In this document: in pieces, positions 14,279-22,562 of the stretch
Numbering within the stretch: the stretch's first letter is position 1
Layout: every line of letters starts with the position of its first letter
NCBI GenBank assembly: GCA_026386995.1
Contig: JAPLMO010000316.1
Coordinates: forward strand, 1 to 35,491
Reading direction: 5' to 3'
DNA from: Planctomycetota bacterium
Lineage (GTDB): Bacteria; Planctomycetota; Phycisphaerae; FEN-1346
Length of the DNA: 35,491 nt
Notes under the pieces: generated by a model
What the model was told of the DNA's origin: nothing
Databases searched by the model: none
Seen by the model: only the letters and a program-made list of their open reading frames with translations
Made by a program: the position numbers and the translations under genes

Positions 14279-16228
14279 TCACTTCGGTTTTTCGTTGTCG
14301 GATGCGCCCTGGAGCCGCGCGATGGCCTTGCGAGCGTCTTCCGCGGCCTTGGTCTTCGCGTACGCATTGATGGCGAGAACGTTCTCCTCGTACTTCGCGA
14401 TGACATCTTCGCGCGGCACTCTGGGGTCGGCCTCGAGTTTCTTGACTTCATCGAAGGCCGCGCGGGCGGCATCTTCAAGGAGATTAGCCGGTTCCGCCGG
14501 CGCGGACGGCGGTTGCGCCGGCTGCTCGCCTGCCCGAACGGGGGGCTGAGCGCCGGGTTCGGGGGCGGGCCCCGAGGGCAGGGCCGGCGGAACAAACGCG
14601 CCTCCCGGCCGCACAGCGGCCGGCGTCGCATCGCCGCCGGTCGGGCCGGCGGCCCCGTGGGGCTTTCGGTTGGCCAGGATGAACGCCGCCGCAATCGCGC
14701 CGCCGATCACGATGACCGCTCCGATCACGATGAGCAGCAAGATCAGCCAGGAGTCTCGCTTCGGCGTCGCCGCGCGCTCGATCGCCGACAGTCGCTGCCC
14801 CGGCGTGGGGGTGCGTTCGCGCTGGGCCCGCTTAACGACTCGCCCGAGCGCCTCGGTCAGGTGCGACCCGCGGTCCTCGGGCGCGATCCGCCCGATCTGG
14901 GCGCTGAGGGCCTGCGGCGTGATGGGCCCGGTGGCGCCCGCCATCGAAAAGTCCAGCCGGTCCAGCGCCTCGACGAATTCTTCGGCCGTCAGGTACCGCT
15001 CCTCGGGCTGCTTGGCCATCGCCCGCTCGAAGAAGCGGAACACCGCGACCGGCAATTCCGGCACGAACTGCCGCGGGTCCGGCACGTCCTCGGTCACCTG
15101 CTTTTTCATCAGTTCTCGGTCCGAGGTGGCGTCGAACGGCGCGCGGCCGGTCAGGAGCGCGTAGTATGTCGCCGCCAGCGAGTACAGGTCGCTGGAGGCC
15201 GTCGGCTCGTCGCCCAGCGCCTGCTCCGGCGCCATGTAGCGGGGCGTGCCGAGGCTGTGGCCCGGGCCGATGATGTCGCGGCCCTGGAGGACGTCGCGCG
15301 CCAGGCCGAAATCGCTTACCTTCACCTGCCCGTCGTTGGTAAGCATGATGTTGCCGGGCTTGATGTCGCGGTGGATGATGCCGCGGCGATGGGCGTGGCC
15401 GAGGCCCTCGGCCGCCGCCCGGATGATCCGCGTCGCCTCGACCGGCTCGAACCGCCGCTTCTGCACCAGGCGCTCGTGCAGCGCGCCGCCTTCCACCAAC
15501 TCCATGACAATGTAGAACGTATCCTTATAAGGGCAGATTTGGTGGATCGTAACGATGTTCGGATGTGACAGTTTCGCCGCGCTTCGGGCCTCGCGGAGGA
15601 ACCGGTCCACCAGGCTCTTGCTTGTCTTGGCGATCTTGGGCGGCAGCATCTTGATGGCCACCGACCGTTCCAGGCTGGTGTCGAACGCATGATACACGAC
15701 GCCGAACCCGCCGCTGCCGATACGCTTGATGATCCTAAAGCCGTTGATCGCCGTGCCGACAAGCGGGTCGGGCGGATCGCCGGGCGCAGCCGCCTGAGGG
15801 CGGGGCGCCGGTTGCGGGTGCGCGGCCCGTGCCTTGGTCGCATCGGCCATCGCCGCCAGCGCGTCTCCGGGAGCGGCCTTGGACATCGCCGCTTCCAACT
15901 TCGCTGCCGGCGACTTGGCGCCCGCCTTGCGAGCCGCAGCAGCCTGGGCCAGCGATTCCAGTGCATCGAGCGACCCGGCCGGCCGCGACGCCGGTTTCGG
16001 CGGCACAGCAGCCGCAGGGGGCGCTGACGCTGCGGGAGCAGGTCCTTGAGGGGGCACCGCCGAAGGCGGCGGCGCAGGCGCAGCCTCGTTTGCCGCCGCG
16101 GTTTTCGCCAGGGCAGCGGGCACCCAGCGGTGACCGCACGAACGGCAGGTCACCTCTGATGCCGCAAATTCCTTGGCGATCTTGTACGCGGCGTGGCACT
16201 TCGGGCACGCCAGCAAGAGATAGGACAT
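14279..16228 (-). CDS. Membrane serine/threonine kinase (PknB type) with N-terminal zinc finger
   Basis: The 649-residue product phosphorylates protein Ser/Thr residues. Residues 8-31 form an MJ0042-like zinc finger (CPKC then CRSC). An Ala/Pro-rich linker follows, then a kinase domain at about 164-425: glycine loop GSGGFGVVY (171-179), ATP lysine K193 in AIKML, HRDIKPGN (286-293), DFG (306-308) and APE (333-335). All catalytic residues are present. A single transmembrane helix (about 494-519) leads to a Pro-rich, then helical, periplasmic tail. The ATG at 16228 has AAGG upstream; the open frame continues further upstream through a repeat, which I exclude. The finger-kinase-helix plan is common in Planctomycetota. 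Substrates are unknown. Confidence 0.92.
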   Translation of the reverse strand: MSYLLLACPKCHAAYKIAKEFAASEVTCRSCGHRWVPAALAKTAAANEAAPAPPPSAVPPQGPAPAASAPPAAAVPPKPASRPAGSLDALESLAQAAAARKAGAKSPAAKLEAAMSKAAPGDALAAMADATKARAAHPQPAPRPQAAAPGDPPDPLVGTAINGFRIIKRIGSGGFGVVYHAFDTSLERSVAIKMLPPKIAKTSKSLVDRFLREARSAAKLSHPNIVTIHQICPYKDTFYIVMELVEGGALHERLVQKRRFEPVEATRIIRAAAEGLGHAHRRGIIHRDIKPGNIMLTNDGQVKVSDFGLARDVLQGRDIIGPGHSLGTPRYMAPEQALGDEPTASSDLYSLAATYYALLTGRAPFDATSDRELMKKQVTEDVPDPRQFVPELPVAVFRFFERAMAKQPEERYLTAEEFVEALDRLDFSMAGATGPITPQALSAQIGRIAPEDRGSHLTEALGRVVKRAQRERTPTPGQRLSAIERAATPKRDSWLILLLIVIGAVIVIGGAIAAAFILANRKPHGAAGPTGGDATPAAVRPGGAFVPPALPSGPAPEPGAQPPVRAGEQPAQPPSAPAEPANLLEDAARAAFDEVKKLEADPRVPREDVIAKYEENVLAINAYAKTKAAEDARKAIARLQGASDNEKPK

Positions 16229-16418
16229 CGGCCTTTCCGGAACGCTGCGCCTGTCGCAGGCGACCCCGCGCGATAATCGCGGCGGATCGACTCCATGCGC
16301 GACGAGCCCGTGAGAGGCGAGCCACAGGTATTCTAAACGCAATCCACCCCGCGTCAAACGATTTTGCCGCCTTCGAAACACTGCGGTACCGCGTCGCATA
16401 CCACTGCAACGCAACTTT

Positions 16419-16446
16419 GCGCGGCGGTTCAGGAGAACCGCCGCGC
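16419..16446. repeat. Palindromic repeat, family B2
   Basis: GCGCGGCGGTT, loop caggag, AACCGCCGCGC, followed by acaatagggaagttacgctg, which is shared with the copies at 18344 and 22498. It lies in the roughly 360-bp gap between the divergent kinase and WaaP-like genes, where I see nothing else. Confidence 0.88.
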
Positions 16447-16591
16447 ACAATAGGGAAGTTACGCTGTCGGCTTTTGCCTTGAAAGCCGCCCATGGACGGA
16501 CTACGATGGTCACATCAAACGTCGGGAAACAAGGGGTCCGGAGCCCTACAACGATATGGCTTCTGGCCCCTTCAGAGTCCTTGCGGGGCCT

Positions 16592-18319
16592 ATGGACGCA
16601 ATCGAGACCATCGAGCGCGACGGCCGGCGATGGTGGATCCGGCCCGCGGCCGCAGGACCTCTTCTGGCCGCAGGCTGGCCCCTGGACCATCCCGAGCGAT
16701 TGGTCCCCGTCAAGCAGGGCCGCCGCCGAACGGTCTATCGCTGCGAAGCCGGGGGCACTGCCTTCTTCGTCAAGTCTTACCATGCACCGGGGCTGCTGCG
16801 GCGCCTGAGGGCCAGGCTGGGCCTGGGTCCCGCGCGGCGGGAGTGGCAGGCGCTCGCGGCGGCGCGCGAGGCCGGCCTCGACGTTCCGGAGCCCGTCGCG
16901 CTGGCCGGCGGCGCTCACGAGATCCTCGTGACCCGCGCGATTCCGGACGCCCGGCGGCTCGACGAGTACCTCTTCGAGCAGTACTTCGAGGTCGGCGCGG
17001 CGGGCGATCCGCCCTATCCCGGCGCGCGGCCGCCTGAACTCGTGTCCCTCTATCGGTGCCGGCGCCGCCCCCACGCGGGCGCCATTACGCCGCAAGCCCT
17101 GGCCTACGGACTGGGGGACCTCGTGGCGCGGCTCGCCGAAGCGGACCTGTATTTGCCGGACCTGCACCCGGGCAACCTCCTGATTTCCGGCGGCCCGGAG
17201 GCCTGGCGCCTGAGCCTCGTGGACCTGGCCGAGGCCGAACGGCCCGCGCCGCCCGAAAGCCTCGTCGATCACCTCGTACAACTGGAGCATTTCTTCGAGC
17301 CGATCGCGTCCGTGGCGGAGCGCCTGCGCTGCCTGGACCGCGTCGGCCAGATTCTCGGCGATACCCTCGATGCCCGCCTCGTGGCCTGGGCGGCGGCCGA
17401 TTACCGTCGCGAGTTTTACCGTCACCGCGACCGCCGCACGCGGCACGAGTCGAAATATTTCAGCCGTATCAAGATCGCGGCTGCGGCCTCAGGCGCCTGG
17501 CGGGGCTGGGCGGTCACCGACCAGGCCGACGCCGTCAAGGCGCTCCTGGCGCAAGCGGCGCCGTCGCCGGACCAGCCCGGCGCAACGCGCCTGAAGCCCC
17601 CTGGCCGCACCGCCGACATCTGGCGATCCACCATGCCGGACGGCCGCGACCTCGTCCTGAAGCGCGACAAGCGCGTCGGCCGCCGGGGGCCGGCCCGCGG
17701 CCTCCTCGGGACCCGGTCGCTGGCGGCCTTTCGCAAGGGCCACGCGCTGCTGGCCCGCGGCATTGCGACTGCGCGGCCGGTCGCGGCGGTGGACCTGCAC
17801 CGGCGCGGGGCGGTCAGGGACACCCTTCTGGTGACCGAGAGGGTCGCAGGCGTGCCGCTCTCGGACTGGCTGCGGCACAGCCCGCCTGCGAGTGACCGCC
17901 GGCAACTGGCGCGGTCGCTCGCGCATATGATCAGGCGCATGCACGACGCCGGTTTTTCGCACCGCGACCTGAAGGCGCCGAACATTCTGATCGTTCCGCG
18001 AGGTCCGTGCGGCCCGCAGGCCGTGCTGGTCGACCTTGACGGCGTAAGGGCGGGGTTCCGCATTTCGGCCGCCCGGCGCGCCAAGGACCTGATGCGCCTC
18101 AGCGTAAGCCTCGGCGAGTGGGGCATGGCCCGCCGGACGGACCAACTGCGGTTCCTCCGGGCGTACCTGGGCCGGCGCGGATGCCCCGAAGCGATGACGA
18201 TTCTCGGGCGGCAGCGCGGCGACCGGAGCGCGGCCCGGCGCCTGAGGCGCTGGTGGCGGCGCATCGCCCGCGCCGGCGCCCGCAAGATGGCGGCGCTGGC
18301 ACGGAAGAGATCGTGTTAG
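16592..18319 (+). CDS. Protein with two tandem WaaP-like lipopolysaccharide-kinase domains
   Basis: The 575-residue product contains two kinase-fold domains of the lipopolysaccharide (Kdo/heptose, WaaP-like) family. Domain 1 (about 35-250) has FFVKSYHAPGLLRRLRARLG, a catalytic loop LYLPDLHPGNLLI and LSLVDLAEAE. Domain 2 (about 340-560) has LVLKRDKR, HALLARGIATARPVA, FSHRDLKAPNILI and VLVDLDGVR. Both keep the ATP lysine, catalytic Asp and metal Asp, so both may be active. WaaP proteins phosphorylate heptose of the LPS inner core. The heptosyltransferase gene next door supports this. I prefer the ATG at 16592 (weak GCGGGG upstream); an in-frame ATG at 16556 would add 12 residues. Single-domain forms are the usual length. 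Confidence 0.82.
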   Translation: MDAIETIERDGRRWWIRPAAAGPLLAAGWPLDHPERLVPVKQGRRRTVYRCEAGGTAFFVKSYHAPGLLRRLRARLGLGPARREWQALAAAREAGLDVPEPVALAGGAHEILVTRAIPDARRLDEYLFEQYFEVGAAGDPPYPGARPPELVSLYRCRRRPHAGAITPQALAYGLGDLVARLAEADLYLPDLHPGNLLISGGPEAWRLSLVDLAEAERPAPPESLVDHLVQLEHFFEPIASVAERLRCLDRVGQILGDTLDARLVAWAAADYRREFYRHRDRRTRHESKYFSRIKIAAAASGAWRGWAVTDQADAVKALLAQAAPSPDQPGATRLKPPGRTADIWRSTMPDGRDLVLKRDKRVGRRGPARGLLGTRSLAAFRKGHALLARGIATARPVAAVDLHRRGAVRDTLLVTERVAGVPLSDWLRHSPPASDRRQLARSLAHMIRRMHDAGFSHRDLKAPNILIVPRGPCGPQAVLVDLDGVRAGFRISAARRAKDLMRLSVSLGEWGMARRTDQLRFLRAYLGRRGCPEAMTILGRQRGDRSAARRLRRWWRRIARAGARKMAALARKRSC

Positions 18320-18396
18320 TATGACAGCGCCAGATTGCGATTTGCGCGGCGGTTCAGGAGAACTGCCGCGCACAATACGGAAGTTGCGCTGTCATA
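18320..18396. repeat. Extended family B2 palindrome with outer arms
   Basis: The core is GCGCGGCGGTT (18344-18354), caggag, AACTGCCGCGC (18361-18371; one mismatch). Outside it TATGACAGCGC (18320-18330) pairs exactly with GCGCTGTCATA (18386-18396). This copy shows the fullest form of the B2 unit and fills the gap between the kinase-like gene and the heptosyltransferase. Confidence 0.85.
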
Positions 18397-18417
18397 TTAG
18401 TGCCCCTGGGCCATAAC

Positions 18418-19473
18418 ATGGATTTTTCACGAATCCTGATCATCAAGCCCTCGTCGCTCGGCGACATCGCCCAGGCGCTGCCGGTGCTGACGGCCCTGCG
18501 CGAAGCGCACCCGAGGGCCTACATCACGTGGCTGGTGGCGACGGTTTTCGCGGACCTCCTGGAGGGCCACCCGCGTCTGGACCGCATCTTCAAGTTCGAC
18601 CGCCGCCGCTACGGCCGCATCGGCCAGAGCCTCGGCGCGACGGCCGACTTCGTAACGTTCGTTGAATCGTTGCGCCGCGAAAAGTTCACCGCCGTCATCG
18701 ACCTCCAGGGGCTCTTCCGCAGCGGGTTCCTGGCTGCCGCCACCGGCGCGCCGACGCGGGTCGGCTTTGCCGCCGCCCGGGAACTGGCGCCGATGTTCTA
18801 CACGCTCGCCGTGCCCATGCCGCGCAAGGAAATGCACGCGGTGGACCGGTACATGGCGCTGGCGCGGCACATCGGGCTGCCGGACCCGAAGGCGACGGAC
18901 CATCTGCCCGTGCCGGAGGAGGCCCGGGCCGCCGCCAGGGAGCGGCTCAGGGCGGAGGGCCTCGGGCCGGACGAGCCCGTGATCGTCGCGTCTCCGCATG
19001 CCCGCTGGGCGACCAAGCAGTGGCCGCCCGAACGGTTCGCCGACGTGCTCCGGCGCATCCACGCCCAGGCAGGCGTGCGGGCCGTCCTGGTGGGAAGCGG
19101 CGCCGCCGCACCAGTGGCCCGCCAGATCGCCGAGGAGGCGGCGTCGGCGCGGCCTATTGACCTCGTCAACCGTACGACGTTAAAAGAGATGGTGGCACTC
19201 GTGTCCGAAGCCCGCGCGATGCTGGCCAACGACTCGGGCCCGATGCACGTGGCGGCCGCCCTCGGGAGGCCAGTCGTCGGCATCTTCGGGCCCACCAGCG
19301 CGGACCGGACGGGGCCGTACGGCCACGGCCACCGTGTGCTGGCTGGCGTCGCGCCGTGCCGCCCGTGTTTCCGGCGCGAATGCCTGTATGCGAGCGGCCC
19401 CCAGGCGCTGGCCTGCCTGACGAGCGTCACCGCCGAAGAGGTGGCCCGGCACTTACTGGAAATGCTGCGATAG
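18418..19473 (+). CDS. Heptosyltransferase, glycosyltransferase family 9 (WaaC/WaaF-like)
   Basis: The 351-residue product resembles the ADP-heptose:LPS heptosyltransferases, which add heptose to the LPS inner core on the cytosolic face of the membrane. It starts ILIIKPSSLGDIAQALPVLTALR, continues AVIDLQGLFRSG and VIVASPHARWATKQWPPERFADVL, and has the donor-site motif MLANDSGPMHVAAALGRPVVGIFGPTSADRTGPYG. The ATG at 18418 is chosen from homology; no strong Shine-Dalgarno is present because a family B2 repeat lies immediately upstream. Which heptose position it modifies cannot be told. With the double WaaP-like kinase before it, it suggests an LPS-core locus. Confidence 0.9.
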   Translation: MDFSRILIIKPSSLGDIAQALPVLTALREAHPRAYITWLVATVFADLLEGHPRLDRIFKFDRRRYGRIGQSLGATADFVTFVESLRREKFTAVIDLQGLFRSGFLAAATGAPTRVGFAAARELAPMFYTLAVPMPRKEMHAVDRYMALARHIGLPDPKATDHLPVPEEARAAARERLRAEGLGPDEPVIVASPHARWATKQWPPERFADVLRRIHAQAGVRAVLVGSGAAAPVARQIAEEAASARPIDLVNRTTLKEMVALVSEARAMLANDSGPMHVAAALGRPVVGIFGPTSADRTGPYGHGHRVLAGVAPCRPCFRRECLYASGPQALACLTSVTAEEVARHLLEMLR

Positions 19474-19500
19474 CGCCAGTAGCCTGTCAGTTCTTAATCT

Positions 19501-19579
19501 GTGGGTGCCACGGCTGCGCCTTGTGCAGCCGTGGTCGTCGGCAGGAAACCACGGTCGCCGCGGCGACCGTGGCACCCAC
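19501..19579. repeat. Cloverleaf-like composite palindrome (family F)
   Basis: Outer arms GTGGGTGCCACGG (19501-19513) and CCGTGGCACCCAC (19567-19579) enclose two hairpins: CCACGGCTGC with GCAGCCGTGG (19508-19534), and a perfect 24-bp palindrome (19549-19572). Either the closing stem or the individual hairpins can form, so a three-arm junction is possible. Confidence 0.8.
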
Positions 19580-19663
19580 ATAATTAAAGTTGACGGACTA
19601 CCAGGTCTGAATCCGAGCGTGCAGCAGGCTGAGCCCGCCGTGAAGTCTAGAGCGGGGGAAACT

Positions 19664-21055
19664 GTGAACACCCATTTTGTCATCATCGGCAACGGGGCCG
19701 CCGGGTACCGCGCGGCCAAGACGCTCCGCCGCGCCGATGCCGACGCCCGGATCAGCATCATCACCGAGGAGCGGCACCCGTTTTACCTCCGCCGCCAACT
19801 CGCCGACTTCGTCGCCGGCAGCCTCTCGATGACGGAACTCATCTTTCAGAGCCGCAACACCTACCGGCGCGAGCACATCGATCTGTTTCTGATGACCCGC
19901 GTCGAGCGGATCGAGCCGGCGGCCCACGAGATCGTCCTGTCCAACGGCGAACGCATCCGCTACGATCGCCTCCTCGTGGCCACCGGGACCCGCGCGGCCC
20001 CGTTCAACCTGCCCGGCGCCGACCTGGAAGGCGTCGTGACCTTCGACACGCTGACGCAGGCCCAGGAGGTCAAGCGCCTCTTGCCGGACGTCCGGGAGGC
20101 CGCCATCCTCGGCGAGGGCATCGTCGGTCTGACCCTGACGGAGAGCCTCCTGGCCACGGGCATCGGCGTGACGCAACTGGTGCGCGGCGAGCGGTTCTGG
20201 CCCGAGATGCTGGACGAGCACACCAGCGGCCTCGTGCAGAACATGCTCGAGAACGCCGGCGTGACCGTGAGGCTGGAGACCGAGGCGCGCGCCATCCTCG
20301 GCGCCGGCGTCCGCGTCATCGGCATCGAGACCGTCATCGGCGAGACGATGCAGGCCGAACTGGCCGCTGTCGGCTGCCGGCGGCAGCCCGTCATCGACCT
20401 CGCCGCGGGGTCCGGCATCGACGTGCGGCGCGGCATTCTGGTGGACGACCGGCTCAGGACAAGCAAGGCCGACATCTTCGCCGCCGGCGACGTGGCCGAG
20501 CCGGCCGGCCCGGCCGAGTTCGGGGCCGACGAGGCCGCCTTCTGCTGGCAGCGGGCCTGGGCACTGGGCGACGTGGCTGCCGTCGGCATGCTCGACCGCG
20601 CAGCCGAGCCTGCCATGGAAGCCGTGCGCCTGCGGACATCCCTTTTCGGACGGGAATTGGCCGTCATCGGCCGCGGGCATCTGCCTGCGGAGGGCGATGT
20701 CACCGCCATCGATGCGCCTCACGGCCCCGACGTCTTCCGGCGGCTGGTTTTCCAGAACAATCTTCTCGTCGGCGCGGTCGTCTTCGGCACGGGAGACTCG
20801 GTGCACGAACTCAACCGGCTGGTGGCACTGCGCTCGCCGCGCACCGTGGCGATGGAGACCCTGGGCCTCGCCGAGGCGCCGGCCGGCATAAGCCCGACGA
20901 CGACGTTCGCCCGCCACTGCCCCATCTGCGCCGCCGAGTTGATCGTCCACCAGGGGACCCCCGCGGGCACCGCCATCCGCTGTCCGACGTGCAACACGGA
21001 CCTGGTGGTCCGCTGGAGCGGCGAGCGGATGTGGCTGGATATCCGCCGGCCATAG
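19664..21055 (+). CDS. FAD/NAD(P)-dependent oxidoreductase with C-terminal zinc ribbon
   Basis: The 463-residue product is a pyridine-nucleotide-disulfide-type flavoprotein. It has an FAD-binding GxGxxG start (HFVIIGNGAAGYRAAKTL), LLVATGTRAAPF, an NAD(P)-binding region AAILGEGIVGLTLTESLL and the FAD-closing ADIFAAGDVAEP. It most resembles the nitrite/rubredoxin-reductase NirB-like branch; the redox CxxxxC of glutathione reductases is absent. The last 60 residues contain HCPICAAE and IRCPTCNTD, two CxxC pairs forming a zinc-ribbon or rubredoxin-like knuckle. The GTG at 19664 has GCGGGGGA six bases upstream; the open frame extends back to 19505, but through a repeat. Its electron acceptor is unknown; the C-terminal knuckle could be the docking or metal site. 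Confidence 0.85.
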   Translation: MNTHFVIIGNGAAGYRAAKTLRRADADARISIITEERHPFYLRRQLADFVAGSLSMTELIFQSRNTYRREHIDLFLMTRVERIEPAAHEIVLSNGERIRYDRLLVATGTRAAPFNLPGADLEGVVTFDTLTQAQEVKRLLPDVREAAILGEGIVGLTLTESLLATGIGVTQLVRGERFWPEMLDEHTSGLVQNMLENAGVTVRLETEARAILGAGVRVIGIETVIGETMQAELAAVGCRRQPVIDLAAGSGIDVRRGILVDDRLRTSKADIFAAGDVAEPAGPAEFGADEAAFCWQRAWALGDVAAVGMLDRAAEPAMEAVRLRTSLFGRELAVIGRGHLPAEGDVTAIDAPHGPDVFRRLVFQNNLLVGAVVFGTGDSVHELNRLVALRSPRTVAMETLGLAEAPAGISPTTTFARHCPICAAELIVHQGTPAGTAIRCPTCNTDLVVRWSGERMWLDIRRP

Positions 21056-21061
21056 TAGCAG

Positions 21062-21140
21062 ATGTGGCACGGCTGGCTTGTCCAGCCGTGGGGAACTTCG
21101 CCGGCCTTCGCCACGGCTGGACAAGCCAGCCGTGCCACAT
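21062..21140. repeat. Palindromic repeat, family A, with 30-bp perfect arms
   Basis: The arms 21062-21091 and 21111-21140 are exact reverse complements (core TGGCACGGCTGGCTTGTCC). The arms match the copies at 28493-28574 and 3861-3938. The loop (gggaacttcgccggccttcg region) differs from that of the other two. Confidence 0.88.
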
Positions 21141-21163
21141 TGCCGGTTATGAGCGCCGAGGAA

Positions 21164-21775
21164 ATGAACACCGAGCCGCGCCCTCATCTTATCCTGGCCT
21201 CGAATTCGCCGCGGCGACGCGAGTTGCTGCGGCAGGCGGGGTACCGTTTCCAGGTCCGCCCGCCGCCCATCGAGGACCGCGGGGTCACGGGCGCCCCCTC
21301 GGCGGGCGCGTTCGTCGAGAGCCTGGCGTACCTGAAAGCGATGGCCGCCATCGAGGCCCACCGCCTGCGGGAGGGCCTCGTCCTGGCGGCCGACACGATC
21401 GTCGAACTCGCCGGCCGCATCATCGGCAAACCTGCCGACGAGGCCGACGCGCGGCGGATCCTGTCGGAACTGTCGGGCTCCCGGCACCACGTGCTGACGG
21501 GCGTGGCCCTGGTGGACATGGCGAAGCATCATCGGCTGCTGGCGCATGACGTGACGTGCATCCGCATGCGGCGCATCGCCCCGGCGGAGATCGACGCCTA
21601 CGTCGCCGGCGGCGAGGCCATGGGCAAGGCCGGCGCTTACGCCCTCCAGGAGACCGGCGACCGCTATGTCGAGGCGATCGAGGGGAGCCTGACGAACGTC
21701 GTGGGCTTGCCGATGGAACTGCTGGAGCGAATGATAAAGGCCGCAGGTTATGAGCCGGAGGACTTAAAAGAATGA
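21164..21775 (+). CDS. maf: Maf family nucleotide pyrophosphatase
   Basis: Maf proteins hydrolyse non-canonical or modified nucleoside triphosphates (dTTP/UTP or m7GTP types) in the cytosol. The 203-residue product has LILASNSPRRRELLRQAGY, VLAADTIVEL (the catalytic Asp), IIGKPADEADARRILSELSG, HVLTGVAL, and YVAGGEAMGKAGAYALQ followed by IEGSLTNVVGLPMELL. Length is normal. I prefer the ATG at 21164, four bases after GAGG, over the ATG at 21149, which lacks one. The stop overlaps the start of the DUF192 gene (ATGA), implying coupled translation. Confidence 0.93.
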   Translation: MNTEPRPHLILASNSPRRRELLRQAGYRFQVRPPPIEDRGVTGAPSAGAFVESLAYLKAMAAIEAHRLREGLVLAADTIVELAGRIIGKPADEADARRILSELSGSRHHVLTGVALVDMAKHHRLLAHDVTCIRMRRIAPAEIDAYVAGGEAMGKAGAYALQETGDRYVEAIEGSLTNVVGLPMELLERMIKAAGYEPEDLKE

Positions 21776-22338
21776 GTGCAGAGTGCGGAGTGCAGAGTGC
21801 GGAGTGCAAAGAAAACGGCACAGCACGTTTAGCCGCGAGTCGCAGACGAGCGCATAGGGCGCCGCTGATGGCGCTGGCCCTGCTGGCGGCCCTCGGCTGC
21901 GACCGCGCCACTCCGCCCTCGTCGGCCACGGGCCCCGACCAGCCGCAGCGCCTGGCGACCGCGACGATCCGCGTCGGCTCGACGCCCCTGGTGGTCGAGG
22001 TCGCCAGGACGCGCGAAGAGCAACGCAAGGGCATGATGTTCCGCAAGCACCTCAGGCCCGACGAGGCGATGCTCTTTATCGCCGACCGCGACACGAACCT
22101 CTCGTTCTGGATGAAAAACACGTCCGTCGGCCTGGACCTGGCGTACATCCGGTCTGACGGCGTCATCGTCCAGATCGAGCGGATGAATGCGCTCGACACC
22201 GAGCCGGTCTTTGCGCGCGAGCCGGCGCGGTTTACGCTCGAGGTGCCTGCGGGGTGGTTTGCGGCCCACGGGGTCGGCGTCGGCGCGAAGGTCGAGATCC
22301 CGCCGGAGGTGGTTAACCCCGTCGTGCCCCGGCCTTAA
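21772..22338 (+). CDS. DUF192 family lipoprotein
   Basis: The 188-residue product ends in a DUF192 domain: TIRVGSTPLVVEVARTREEQRKGMMFRKHL, LFIADRDTNLSFWMKNTSVGLDLAYI and VIVQIERM. Its role is unknown, but it is often a secreted or membrane-anchored protein. A signal peptide with lipobox LAALGC follows a basic stretch (SRRRAHRAPL) near residues 23-43. The annotated ATG overlaps the maf stop codon and has GGAGG upstream. The first 13 codons are built from a 7-bp tandem repeat and read MSAECGVQSAEC, which is unlike any signal peptide. Translation may really start within or after the repeat (for example GTG 21790 or ATG 21868). Start uncertain, family secure. Confidence 0.82.
   Translation: MSAECGVQSAECKENGTARLAASRRRAHRAPLMALALLAALGCDRATPPSSATGPDQPQRLATATIRVGSTPLVVEVARTREEQRKGMMFRKHLRPDEAMLFIADRDTNLSFWMKNTSVGLDLAYIRSDGVIVQIERMNALDTEPVFAREPARFTLEVPAGWFAAHGVGVGAKVEIPPEVVNPVVPRP
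21774..21808. repeat. 7-bp tandem repeat (five units) at a start codon
   Basis: GAGTGCA and GAGTGCG alternate: A, G, A, G, A over 35 bp, giving a 14-bp higher-order period. The first unit overlaps the ATG of the DUF192 gene and the maf stop. As seven is not a multiple of three, a one-unit change would put the upstream ATG out of frame. Confidence 0.9.
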
Positions 22339-22345
22339 GAGCCGA

Positions 22346-22476
22346 GGGGCGTAACGCCCCGGTTAACGGGGGCAGACTGCCTTAGCCGGGTGGCATGCCC
22401 AGGCCGCCGTTCGCGTGGGCATGTGCCGTGCAGACAGAATACATGCCCAGGCAACAGCGGCGTGGGCATGCCACCC
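22346..22476. repeat. Hairpin plus nested palindrome (family G) after the DUF192 gene
   Basis: GGGGCGTAACGCCCC (22346-22360) is a small hairpin just after the stop codon. Then GGGTGGCATGCCCA (22388-22401) pairs with TGGGCATGCCACCC (22463-22476), enclosing TGGGCATGT (22416-22424) and ACATGCCCA (22441-22449). The shared core TGGGCAT in outer and inner arms permits alternative pairings. Confidence 0.78.
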
Positions 22477-22497
22477 TGCTTGGGCCGATTGCGATTT

Positions 22498-22525
22498 GCG
22501 CGGCGGTTCAGGAGAACCGCCGCGC
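22498..22525. repeat. Palindromic repeat, family B2, upstream of the rmlD-like gene
   Basis: GCGCGGCGGTT, loop caggag, AACCGCCGCGC, preceded by gattgcgattt and followed by acaatagagaagttgcgctg. These flanks match the 18320-18396 copy and fix the extent of the B2 unit at about 60 bp. Confidence 0.88.
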
Positions 22526-22562
22526 ACAATAGAGAAGTTGCGCTGTCGCACGAGGAGAGAAG

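Noticed and set aside
16229..17446. The kinase frame extended upstream to 17446
   Set aside because: The extension crosses a family B2 repeat and the antisense of the WaaP-like gene. The MSYLLLACPKC start with AAGG upstream fits the zinc finger at the N-terminus.
19505..19663. An earlier start (19505) for the FAD oxidoreductase
   Set aside because: The added residues would be encoded largely by the family F palindrome. The GTG at 19664 has a strong Shine-Dalgarno and directly precedes the Rossmann motif.
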